A stretch of 64,000 nucleotides of DNA from an uncultured candidate division WPS-2 bacterium (GTDB lineage: Bacteria; Vulcanimicrobiota; Vulcanimicrobiia; Vulcanimicrobiales; Vulcanimicrobiaceae), in assembly GCA_937927945.1 (NCBI GenBank), contig CALEYW010000082.1:1-64000 (forward strand). The letters run 5' to 3'. Shown in pieces: positions 16,809-24,226 of this stretch (the first letter of the stretch is position 1; each line of letters begins with the position of its first letter). Below the pieces are notes generated by a model that was not told the DNA's origin, made no database searches, and saw only the letters and a program-made list of their open reading frames with translations. The translations under genes were made by a program, and so were the position numbers.

Positions 16809-17399
16809 TCACGGCGACAAGGCGCGGGGTCCGCTGACGCTCGAATTCCCGACGGCGTAGAACCGCAGGGGCACGTCCGCCGCTCGGGTCAAGCCGATGC
16901 GGGTGCTGCTGCCGAGCGCCGGCCGCGCTCCGTCGTCGGCGAGCCAGAGCTCCGGCGCCGTCTCGAGATCGGCGCCGTCGCAAGCGGGGCCGATGCCGAA
17001 CGCGCGGCACAGATTTCCGGGACCGCGGGCGAGGTCGCGCTCGCGCACGTCGGGCCGGCCGCGCAACGCGCGCATCGTCGCACCGCCGCGCACCGGCTCA
17101 CACGCGCGCACGAGCGCGGCGGCGCCGATCCCATCTTGTTCGGCCGTAACGTTGAGGCACCAATTCGCGCCATAGATGAAGTAGACGTACGCGTGGAGCG
17201 GTGGGCCGAACATCGCGCGGTTCCGCGCAGTCATGCCGCGGAAGGCGTGCGATGCCGGATCGTCCGGAAGATACGCCTCCGTTTCGACGATGCGGCCGAT
17301 CAGCGTCTGGCCGTCGAGCACCCGCACGAGCAGCTTCCCAACGAGCGCCCGCGCCAGCCCAACCGCGTCGTGCGGCAAATCCCCCCGCCGCAGCCGCAA
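16809..17399 (-). CDS. DNA-3-methyladenine glycosylase (AAG/MPG family)
   Basis: The enzyme removes alkylated and deaminated purines from DNA. Family signatures are ALVGKLLVRVLDGQTL, VETEAYLPDDPASHAFRG (catalytic Glu and following Asp), RNRAMFGPPLHAYVYFIYG, CLNVT and RGPGNLCRAFGI. The chosen TTG at 17399, one base after the previous stop, gives 196 residues and the typical start MRLRRGDLP. Longer versions read through the previous gene. It lies second behind an SOS-type promoter, so induction by DNA damage is likely. Confidence 0.9.
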   Translation of the reverse strand: MRLRRGDLPHDAVGLARALVGKLLVRVLDGQTLIGRIVETEAYLPDDPASHAFRGMTARNRAMFGPPLHAYVYFIYGANWCLNVTAEQDGIGAAALVRACEPVRGGATMRALRGRPDVRERDLARGPGNLCRAFGIGPACDGADLETAPELWLADDGARPALGSSTRIGLTRAADVPLRFYAVGNSSVSGPRALSP

Positions 17400-17400
17400 G

Positions 17401-17838
17401 TTAGGCGGCAGTGGCGGTTCGCAGGGCGAGCTCGGCGTGCGCGCGGGTTTGGAGTTCGTGCGTTTCAATCGGTTCGGCGCGTTCGACGCGCGCCAGCGCG
17501 AAGCCGTGCAGAACGCAGCGCGTTTTCACGTAGGCCATCGCGAGCGCCGGCGGAACCGCGCGCCGCGCGTTGAGGTCGTCGACGACCAGTTCGTCGCCGA
17601 TCCGCAGGCGAACCCGGGTGAATCCCTGACCGCGCAAGTGCGCACTGACCGCCGCGACTGCCGCGTACCCGACCTCGCGGCCGTCGAGTGCCGGGAGCGG
17701 GCACAGGCCGAACGGGATCTTGGCGACGGCGCGTCCTTTGCCGGTGGCGATCGCCGCGTAGGCGATGCCGCGGCCGGTGCGGTCCGAGGCGTAGCCGACG
17801 GCGACGTCGGCGGAACGGTGGCGAATGGTTTGCGTCAT
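17401..17838 (-). CDS. RNase H-fold-like protein of unknown function
   Basis: The 145 residues resemble reverse-transcriptase-like RNase H domains. An N-terminal strand (ADVAVGYASDRTGRGIAYAA) is followed by a helix (EVGYAAVAAVSAHLRGQG), an RVRLRIGDELVVDDLN segment like the RVxxDSxLVV core, and a C-terminal RAHAELALRTA helix. The carboxylates do not all sit where an active RNase H needs them, so activity is doubtful. It is the first gene behind the SOS-type promoter and precedes the alkylpurine glycosylase by one base. A link to DNA repair is inferred from that. The ATG at 17838 was chosen because an upstream ATG overlaps the -10 element. Confidence 0.45.
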   Translation of the reverse strand: MTQTIRHRSADVAVGYASDRTGRGIAYAAIATGKGRAVAKIPFGLCPLPALDGREVGYAAVAAVSAHLRGQGFTRVRLRIGDELVVDDLNARRAVPPALAMAYVKTRCVLHGFALARVERAEPIETHELQTRAHAELALRTATAA

Positions 17839-17851
17839 GGCTCGTGCGATC

Positions 17852-17880
17852 ATCCTATATCGAACGTATGTTCGAGTCAA
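17852..17880 (-). promoter_or_regulatory. Sigma-70-type promoter with LexA/DinR-type SOS box in the spacer
   Basis: On the minus strand a -35 TTGACT (17880-17875) is followed by a 17-bp spacer and a -10 TAGGAT (17857-17852). The spacer holds TCGAACATACGTTCGA (17875-17860), a perfect 6-bp-arm palindrome that fits the Gram-positive LexA consensus CGAAC-N4-GTTYG. LexA bound there would block RNA polymerase. The two downstream genes are an RNase H-like protein and a DNA-3-methyladenine glycosylase. The promoter overlaps the stop codon of the glycosyltransferase. Confidence 0.75.
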
Positions 17881-18995
17881 GCAGCTCGCGCGGCCAGGAC
17901 CTCCCGATAAAGCTCGAGGATTCGCCGCGTCTGCATCTCCACCGTAAACCTCGAGTATGCCAAATGTACGGCACTCTGATCGCGCCCTTCGGCCGATGCG
18001 GCGGCAATCGCGGCGGCCATTGCGGCCGGATCGGGGACCACCAGGCGACCCGCGCCGGCCAGCACGTCGCGGGACGCGTCGCTCGCCGCCGCCACGACCG
18101 GGAGCCCGGCGGCGAGCGCTTCGGCCAGGACCAGCCCCTGGGTATCGGTGATCGACGGAAAGACGAACGCGTCGACCGAGGCGTAGACCTCCGGGAGCCG
18201 TTCGCGCGGCAGCGTTCCGGTGAAGCGCACCCGGCCGGCGACCCCGAGCCGACGGGCACGGTCCTCGAGCGCGGCCCGATGCGGACCCTCGCCGACGATC
18301 GCCAGCCGCAGGTCCGGCGCGTACGCCAGCGCGTCGATCGCCAGCTCGACGTTCTTCTCCACCGCCAGGCGCGAGACGACCAGCGCGAGCGGCGCGTCGC
18401 CGTCGACGCCGAGCCGGGCCCGGATCAACGCGCTGCGCCGTCCCGCGGCGAACCGTTCGACGTCGATCGCACTCGGCACGACCGAGATCGGAACGCGCAC
18501 GCCGAGTTCGCGCAAACGCGTTTCCATCGCGAGTGTCGGAACGACGACCGCATCGGCGGCGTTCGCGTAGCGCCGCGTCAGTTCCGTCATCGCGCGTTCG
18601 GTCGTCGCACGATCGAACGGCGCGTAGTGCGCGTAGGCATCGAGCCGCGTGTGATAGGTGAACACCAGCGGAATGCGGTGACGGCGCGCGTACGAAACGG
18701 CCATCCAGCCGGTGACGAACGGGGAATGGGCGTGAACGAGTTCGATACCGCGCACGCGCCGGCGGTCGACGGCATTGAGATACGGAACGCACAGCCGGTA
18801 CGCGGTCTGGGTCGGAAGCGGGAGCGACGGAATGCGCACGACGTCGAGCGCGTCGTCGACGAAATGGGGAAAGTGCGGCGCGATCGTCGTGACGTCGACA
18901 CCGTGCGCACACAGTCCGTCGCGCAGCGCGTCGATGCTCGCCACGATGCCGTTGACGATGGGCTTGTAGCACTCGGTGAAGAACCCGATACGCAC
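17877..18995 (-). CDS. GT-B glycosyltransferase, family 4
   Basis: The 372-residue protein has the GT4 layout. The N-terminal domain (RIGFFTECYKPIVNGIV, then HAHSPFVTGW and TYHTRLDAYAHY) resembles diacylglycerol glucosyltransferases and mannosyltransferases of the PimB/MgtA type. The C-terminal domain has VVSRLAVEKN, IVGEGP, and the EX7E-type FPSITDTQGLVLAEALAAG. It would add a sugar from a nucleotide donor to a lipid or glycan acceptor at the inner membrane, but the acceptor is unknown. The GTG at 18995 has AAGGGAAG eight bases upstream. Confidence 0.82.
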   Translation of the reverse strand: MRIGFFTECYKPIVNGIVASIDALRDGLCAHGVDVTTIAPHFPHFVDDALDVVRIPSLPLPTQTAYRLCVPYLNAVDRRRVRGIELVHAHSPFVTGWMAVSYARRHRIPLVFTYHTRLDAYAHYAPFDRATTERAMTELTRRYANAADAVVVPTLAMETRLRELGVRVPISVVPSAIDVERFAAGRRSALIRARLGVDGDAPLALVVSRLAVEKNVELAIDALAYAPDLRLAIVGEGPHRAALEDRARRLGVAGRVRFTGTLPRERLPEVYASVDAFVFPSITDTQGLVLAEALAAGLPVVAAASDASRDVLAGAGRLVVPDPAAMAAAIAAASAEGRDQSAVHLAYSRFTVEMQTRRILELYREVLAARAA

Positions 18996-19108
18996 GACGA
19001 GACTTCCCTTCGCCGCCGGACGCCAGCACCATCGCGGCATGCAAGCGGGCGCCTTGCGGGCGCCCGTGCGTACACCAAGGGACACCCTCTTTTCTACGAC
19101 CCGGGTAT

Positions 19109-19297
19109 TTGACGGGCCGGCGGCCGGCGTGCTACCTTACCGCTGTTCACCGTGACCCGCCGGGTCCGGGAGCATTCGACCGAGCCCTTGGCAGAGGCTC
19201 GCCGACCACCGCTACGACGTCGAGTGCGAACCACGACAGTACGGATCGTTTGATCCGCGCATAGTGGCGCGCACCCACCGCACGAGAAAGGAGTCGG
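19109..19297 (+). promoter_or_regulatory. Promoter and possible structured leader upstream of the G5/3D gene
   Basis: A -35-like TTGACG (19109-19114) and a -10-like TACCTT (19133-19138) are separated by 18 bp, leaving a leader of about 150 nt before the Shine-Dalgarno AAAGGAG (19287-19293). The leader contains GACCCGCCGGGTC (19154-19166), a GAGCC...GGCTC pair (19182-19200) and the fragment GCGAACCACGACAG near 19227-19240. Cell-wall hydrolase genes with 3D or Rpf domains often carry ydaO (cyclic-di-AMP) riboswitches in other phyla, and the fragments GGGAGC and GAACC-CGACAG recall that class. The match is incomplete. The rest of the 18,996-19,297 gap shows nothing else. Confidence 0.35.
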
Positions 19298-19327
19298 ATT
19301 ATCGGAAACGATCATCCATCGCCGCTC

Positions 19328-20347
19328 GTGGCAACGAGCATGCTTTCCTTGGGTTTGCTACTCCCGTTCGGCGCCGGCACGGTGACGGACAGAGTGGCGA
19401 AGACCGTGGCCGCAGTCGCGGCACCGGGACCCGCCAAGCACGTTACGCTGATCCACGACGGACTTCCAGAAGCCATCGAAACCAAGGCCGCAACCGCCGA
19501 GGACCTCCTCACCGAACGCGGGCTGGTACGATCCACCGACGACGCGTTGAGCGTCGACCCCCAAAGCCCGGTGACCGACGGCGAGACCGTCGTCTACCGC
19601 GCCGCTCTTCCGGTGACCCTCGTGGTCGACGGGGGGACGCGGACCCTGCGAACCGCAGCCGCGACCGTCTCCGCGCTCCTCGCCCAAACCGGCGTGGTGT
19701 GGGACCGTCACGACGTCGTTTCTCCCGCCCCGGCGACCGCGGTCGAAAACGACGCGGTGGTATCGGTGCGCCACGTCGACTCGTGGACCCAGGTCGAGCG
19801 CAAGCCGCTCGCCGCCAAGATCGTGAAGCGCTACGCCTACACCCTGCCGCCCGGAAAATCGCTGCTGGTCGAACCGGGTCGTCCGGGGATCCGCGAAATC
19901 TCCTATTCCGTTACCCGTTCCGCCGACCGCAGCTCCGTCCGTAAGAAGGTCCTGGTGTCGCACGTTCTGCGGCCACCCAAGGACCGTATCGTCGCCGAGG
20001 GCGTCGGAGAGTATACCGCCCTCTCGGCGCTCGCCCAGCGCGGGATCGCCGGGACGCTCCGGCTCGCCTCGTCCGCCCTCTCGATGGTCGCCACGGCCTA
20101 CACCGCGAGCTGCTCCGGCTGCAGCGGGATGACCGCCAGCGGCCGTCCGGCGGGTCACGGCGTCGTCGCGGTCGACCCGCGGGTGATCCCGCTCGGAACC
20201 CGCATGTACATCCCCGGATACGGCCATGCCGTCGCCGGTGACACCGGCGGCTCGATTCGCGGCCGCCGGATCGACCTCGGCTTCAACTCGAACGCTTCGG
20301 CGTTGCGGTTCGGCCGGCGTCCCGTCACCGTGTATCTGATCAAATAG
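19328..20347 (+). CDS. DUF348-G5-3D cell-wall-associated protein (YabE-like)
   Basis: The protein has an N-terminal hydrophobic export segment (MLSLGLLLPFGAG), two DUF348-like modules (around residues 38-85 and 92-140), a G5-type segment (LPPGKSLLVEPGRPGIREI) and a C-terminal 3D domain. The 3D domain carries its acidic motifs VDPRVIPLGTRMYIPGYG, GDTGG and RIDLGF. The 3D domain resembles lytic transglycosylases and resuscitation factors that cut peptidoglycan. The coordinate given is the first GTG. However, the Shine-Dalgarno sits just upstream of an in-frame ATT (19298) and ATC (19301), so the real start may be one of those, adding nine or ten residues. Confidence 0.85.
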   Translation: MATSMLSLGLLLPFGAGTVTDRVAKTVAAVAAPGPAKHVTLIHDGLPEAIETKAATAEDLLTERGLVRSTDDALSVDPQSPVTDGETVVYRAALPVTLVVDGGTRTLRTAAATVSALLAQTGVVWDRHDVVSPAPATAVENDAVVSVRHVDSWTQVERKPLAAKIVKRYAYTLPPGKSLLVEPGRPGIREISYSVTRSADRSSVRKKVLVSHVLRPPKDRIVAEGVGEYTALSALAQRGIAGTLRLASSALSMVATAYTASCSGCSGMTASGRPAGHGVVAVDPRVIPLGTRMYIPGYGHAVAGDTGGSIRGRRIDLGFNSNASALRFGRRPVTVYLIK

Positions 20348-20373
20348 CGGACGAACGCACTCACCCGCGCGCG

Positions 20374-21177
20374 CTGCTCGGCGCGCGCGGCCTGCGCCCC
20401 AAGAAGCGGCTGGGGCAGCACTTTCTCATGGACGGCGGAACGGCGACGCGCATCGCGCGGCTCGCCGTCGACGCCGCGGGCGAGCGCGTGCTCGAGATCG
20501 GGGCCGGCACCGGCGCGCTCACCGCTGCGCTGCTCCGGCTGGGCGCCGACCTCACCGCCTTCGACCTCGACCCGGAGATGGTCGCGATCCTGCAGGGGCG
20601 CGAGGACCTGCGCGGCGTCGACGTGCGCTCGGGCGACGCGCTGACGTTCGACTATGCCGGTTGGGCCGGCAGCGCCGACTGGCGCGTCGCCGGCAACCTT
20701 CCCTATAACGTCGGAACGCCGCTGCTTGTGCGGCTGGCGACCTTGGCACACCCGCCCGAGCGGATCGTCGCAATGATCCAGAAGGACGTCGCGGACCGGC
20801 TGTTGGCCAAACCCGGGACCGCGCAGTACGGCAGCCTGACGGTGGCGATCGGATTGACGATGCGAGTGGAGCGCGCGCTCACCGTACCGCCGAGCGCGTT
20901 CTATCCGCGGCCCGCAGTCGTGTCCTCCGTCGTCGTACTGCATCGGCTGGCGACGCCGGCCGCGAACGTTCGCGACCGCGTCTGGTTCGAACAGGTCGTG
21001 CGCGGCGCGTTCGCGTACCGGCGCAAGACCCTGGCGAACTCGCTTTCGCTCGCGCTCGATCTTCCGCGCGAGCGAATCGCCGCGGCGATCGCGGCGCTGC
21101 CCCTCGATCCGGACATCCGTGGTGAAGAACTCGACCTCCGCTCGTTCGCCGCTCTCGCCGACGCTCTGGCCCCGTAG
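20374..21177 (+). CDS. ksgA: 16S rRNA dimethyladenosine transferase
   Basis: KsgA dimethylates two adenines in helix 45 of 16S rRNA. The SAM-binding EIGAGTGALT, the catalytic NLPYNVGTPLL, and the C-terminal helical domain with AFAYRRKTLANSL are all present. The conserved N-terminal LRPKKRLGQHFL lies upstream of the first ATG (20428), so translation must begin earlier. In frame there is no ATG, GTG or TTG back into the previous gene. The CTG at 20374 is the best guess, and the true start is unknown. It follows the G5/3D gene closely, as ksgA does in Bacillus, where yabE and ksgA are near neighbours. Confidence 0.88.
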   Translation: MLGARGLRPKKRLGQHFLMDGGTATRIARLAVDAAGERVLEIGAGTGALTAALLRLGADLTAFDLDPEMVAILQGREDLRGVDVRSGDALTFDYAGWAGSADWRVAGNLPYNVGTPLLVRLATLAHPPERIVAMIQKDVADRLLAKPGTAQYGSLTVAIGLTMRVERALTVPPSAFYPRPAVVSSVVVLHRLATPAANVRDRVWFEQVVRGAFAYRRKTLANSLSLALDLPRERIAAAIAALPLDPDIRGEELDLRSFAALADALAP

Positions 21178-21868
21178 CGCCTTCGCCTGGGGCCGGTCCC
21201 TGGTGCTGCTTCTCACCCTCGCCGCGGCGGTCGTCGTCGTGTTCAGCGCGTTCCTCGCGGTCTACGTCGCCTCGTACGGGACGGCGTCGCTGGCCCATCC
21301 CTCGCCGCAGATAGCGCTCCTGTCTCAGGCGATCATCTATGTGCCCGCCGTGCTCGTGCTGCTCGTCATGCTGCCGTGGGTTTCCCAACGCTCGCTGCGC
21401 GAGTTGGGGCTGCGGGCGCCGACCGCTCGCGACGTCGCCTGGGGTGTGACGGGCGCGATCGGGATGATCGTCGTGATCGAGGCCCTCGGTGCACTCGAGA
21501 CCACCGTCTTCCACGCCAAGATCTCCGAACAAGCCGTCGACCTGCTCAAATCGACGCACGGCTACCTCATCTTCGTGTTCGCGGCCTTCGCGTGCGTGCT
21601 GGCGCCCTTCGTCGAAGAGCTCGTCTTTCGCGGCTTCCTCTTCAACGCGTTCCTGCGCTACGTCCCGGCACCGTGGGCGATCCTGCTGTGCGCGCTGTGC
21701 TTCGGCGGCGCGCACTTCTCGCCGACCGCGCTGCTTCCGTTGGCCGGAGGCGGCGCGGTCCTCGCCTACGTGTACTACCGCACCGGCTCGCTCACCACGT
21801 CGATGATCGCCCACGCCGGCTTCAACCTCTTCTCGATCGTCGGCCTGGTAGCGTTCAAGTTCACCTAG
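21119..21868 (+). CDS. CPBP-family intramembrane metalloprotease
   Basis: This multi-spanning membrane protein (249 residues, about seven helices) has the CAAX-protease/bacteriocin-processing signature. EELVFRGFLFN supplies the Glu-Glu-x3-Arg motif, FGGAHF supplies a metal-ligand His, and HAGFNLFS the last His/Asn. It probably cleaves membrane proteins or small exported peptides, but the substrate is unknown. It starts with a GTG 59 bases inside the end of ksgA. It overlaps tail-to-tail with the DUF2079 gene by eight bases. Confidence 0.88.
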   Translation: MVKNSTSARSPLSPTLWPRSAFAWGRSLVLLLTLAAAVVVVFSAFLAVYVASYGTASLAHPSPQIALLSQAIIYVPAVLVLLVMLPWVSQRSLRELGLRAPTARDVAWGVTGAIGMIVVIEALGALETTVFHAKISEQAVDLLKSTHGYLIFVFAAFACVLAPFVEELVFRGFLFNAFLRYVPAPWAILLCALCFGGAHFSPTALLPLAGGGAVLAYVYYRTGSLTTSMIAHAGFNLFSIVGLVAFKFT

Positions 21869-23150
21869 CGGGGACCGGTACGCCGGCGCACAGCGTCGTG
21901 CCTTGCGGCCATGTACCGATGCCCAGTGCGGCGAAGAACGCGCGCGCGTCGCGGTCGTACGCCGGACAGTAGCCGCCCTCGTTCGGATCGTATTTCGCCA
22001 GCAGCACGTGCGGGTTCGCCGCGGCGACGACGTATGCGCCCTCGGCATGGCGCGGCACGACGACGTCGTGCGTCGCGGAACGCAGCGCAACCGCGTTCGC
22101 GTACGCCGGGCGGTCGACCACGTACGGCCAGCGGCCGATCTTCAGCACCGTGTCGTTGATCGTCAGCGCGCACAGGATCGCGCAGATCAGCATCGGCGTC
22201 GCGACGCGCGGATATTTTGCGACCGCGTACGCGGCCGCGATGGCCGTTGCCGCGAAGAGCGGCGCCGTCCAGTGCGTTCCGATGCGGGCGATCGGGTACG
22301 CCCACGGACGGTTGAACGTGAGCTCCGCGATCAGCGGCGCCGCGAGCAGGACGCGCCAACGCAGCAGCAGCGGCGCGAACGCGAACGGCGCGAGCATTGC
22401 CGCGAAGAACGCCAGCTTCACCAGCGGGTCGTCGACCTGCAGCGCGTACGCCGGCTGCGAGGGCTGCGCGCCGGCGAGACGTTCCGCGACGACGAACGCT
22501 GCGCCGTTGAGAAACGCAAGCGCCGCGATCGCGTACCCGATGCGACGGTCCCACCAGATCGCGCACGCCGCCCCGAACCACAGTAAGAACAGCGCCTGAT
22601 CCTCCTTGAGCCCGAGGAGCAGTTGTGCGGCGACCAGCGACGCGACGAGGCTCCGTCGCCGGACGGCGAGCGCGCCGAGCGCCGCGAGCAGCGGCACGAA
22701 GACGTTCTCCAGGAAGTTGCCGTACGCGATCCCTTGCGCGCTCGGCGAAAGCAGATAGGCGATCCCGACGATGCTCGCCGCGCGCGGCGTCGCCCCGCAC
22801 GCCCGCGCGAACGCGCACAGCGCGAGCGCGGCGCCTGCGATCGCCAGCACCTGCACGACGAGCAGCGTCTGCGCGAACGGAAACAGCGCGACCAGCGGCA
22901 CCAGCCCCAGCAGCACCCACGAATCGTGCACCTGCAGATGCCGCCGATACTCGGCGCCGTTCCACGATCCGCGGCCGTGCGCTTCGCCGGCGAGCCACTG
23001 CACGAACGTCCCCGTGTCGGCGCCGTAGCGCAGCGCGTAGAGCTTGTTCAGATCGAGCACGATGTAGACCGCGGCGAACACGAGGACCGCAATCGCGACC
23101 GCGCGCGTCGGTTGGATCGCCTCACGAGCACGCGCGCGAATTGGGGTCAT
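21861..23150 (-). CDS. DUF2079 integral membrane protein
   Basis: The 429-residue protein has about ten hydrophobic helices and the DUF2079 hallmarks. The N-terminal YALRYGADTGTFVQWLAGEAHG segment is followed by a soluble EYRRHLQVHDSW segment, LSPSAQGIAYGNFLEN, and LLGLKEDQALFLLWFG. Members are predicted GT-C-like membrane proteins of unknown substrate. The ATG at 23150 overlaps the upstream glycosyltransferase stop (ATGA), which fits a shared role in surface glycan assembly. It is the last gene of the 14-gene minus-strand run. Confidence 0.8.
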   Translation of the reverse strand: MTPIRARAREAIQPTRAVAIAVLVFAAVYIVLDLNKLYALRYGADTGTFVQWLAGEAHGRGSWNGAEYRRHLQVHDSWVLLGLVPLVALFPFAQTLLVVQVLAIAGAALALCAFARACGATPRAASIVGIAYLLSPSAQGIAYGNFLENVFVPLLAALGALAVRRRSLVASLVAAQLLLGLKEDQALFLLWFGAACAIWWDRRIGYAIAALAFLNGAAFVVAERLAGAQPSQPAYALQVDDPLVKLAFFAAMLAPFAFAPLLLRWRVLLAAPLIAELTFNRPWAYPIARIGTHWTAPLFAATAIAAAYAVAKYPRVATPMLICAILCALTINDTVLKIGRWPYVVDRPAYANAVALRSATHDVVVPRHAEGAYVVAAANPHVLLAKYDPNEGGYCPAYDRDARAFFAALGIGTWPQGTTLCAGVPVPAR

Positions 23151-24226
23151 TCCGCCGCGAGCGTTTGCTCGACGATGGCCTGCAATCGCGCGACGAAACG
23201 CTCGGGGCGGAACGTCTCGGCGTGCGCGCGTAGGCGCACCGGGTCGTACTCGGAGGGATCGAATGCCCGCAGCGCCGCGGCAAGGTCGCGCGGATCCGGA
23301 CGCGCGAAGAAGACACCGGTCTCACCGTCGACGATCGTTTCGAGCGCCCCGCCCGAGGCGTACGCGATCGTCGGCCGTCCCGCGGCCGCCGCCTCGAGCG
23401 GGACGAGGCCGAAGTCTTCTTCACCAGGCAGAATCGCGGCGCGCGCGGCTCCGACGAGCGCGTTGCGCGCGGCGTCGTCGACCGTGCCGTGGAACGTCGT
23501 CGCCGTGCCGAGCGCGAGCGCTTTGAGCCGGCGCTCGTCGGGTCCCGTACCGATCACGTGCAGCGGCGCGCCGGCGATCGCGCACGCGGCGATAGCAAGA
23601 TCGACGCGCTTGTACGGCAAGAGCCGCGAGACGACGACGTAGTAGCCGCCGTCGCCGGTGCCCGGCGTGAAGCGGTCGACGTCGACCGGACACGGCAGCA
23701 CGTCGGCCTCGCGGCCGTACCAGCGCCGCACGCGCTCCGCGACGTTGCGCGAGTTCGCAACGAAGCGGGTCGGGCGCTGCGCCGCGCGCACGTCCCACGC
23801 CGCGAGCCGGCGCAGCAGCGGCGCGGCGACCGCGCCGATTCCGAAGCCGCCGACATAGCGCTGCGCGTCGAAGACGAAGCGCGAGACCGTGTTGATGTAA
23901 CAGACGTGCACGGCGTCCGGACGCACCAGCACGCCTTTCGCCCAGGCGGTCGTCGACGAGACGACGACGTCGTACGCCGAGAGATCGAACGACTCGAACG
24001 CGCGGGGATAGAGCGGCGCATAGAGGCGAAACGCGCGTTCGCGCAGCGGGAATCGCTGCAGAAACGAGGTCCGCACGCGCTCCGCCGGGACGAGATCGCC
24101 GACCGCGCGCTCGTCGTAGAGCGCCGTGTACACGGGCGCGTTCGGCCACGCCGCGACCATGTGCGCGAAGACGCGCTCCGCGCCGCCGCGCTGGTTCAAA
24201 TAATCGTGGACGAGAGCGGTGTTCAG
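23147..24226 (-). CDS. GT4 glycosyltransferase with CTG start
   Basis: The 359-residue protein is a family-4 glycosyltransferase. It begins with the conserved ALVHDYLNQRGGAERVF, followed by the VVSSTTAWAKGV segment, CYINT, VVVSRLLPYKRVDL, and the donor-site LPGEEDFGLVPLEAAAAGRP. The N-terminal family sequence normally reads M(K)-x-ALVHDYL. Here the codon at that place is CTG (24226), which forms a CTGA overlap with the M16 stop. No normal start precedes the motif. Its sugar and acceptor are unknown. DUF2079 follows by ATGA. Confidence 0.85.
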   Translation of the reverse strand: MNTALVHDYLNQRGGAERVFAHMVAAWPNAPVYTALYDERAVGDLVPAERVRTSFLQRFPLRERAFRLYAPLYPRAFESFDLSAYDVVVSSTTAWAKGVLVRPDAVHVCYINTVSRFVFDAQRYVGGFGIGAVAAPLLRRLAAWDVRAAQRPTRFVANSRNVAERVRRWYGREADVLPCPVDVDRFTPGTGDGGYYVVVSRLLPYKRVDLAIAACAIAGAPLHVIGTGPDERRLKALALGTATTFHGTVDDAARNALVGAARAAILPGEEDFGLVPLEAAAAGRPTIAYASGGALETIVDGETGVFFARPDPRDLAAALRAFDPSEYDPVRLRAHAETFRPERFVARLQAIVEQTLAAE

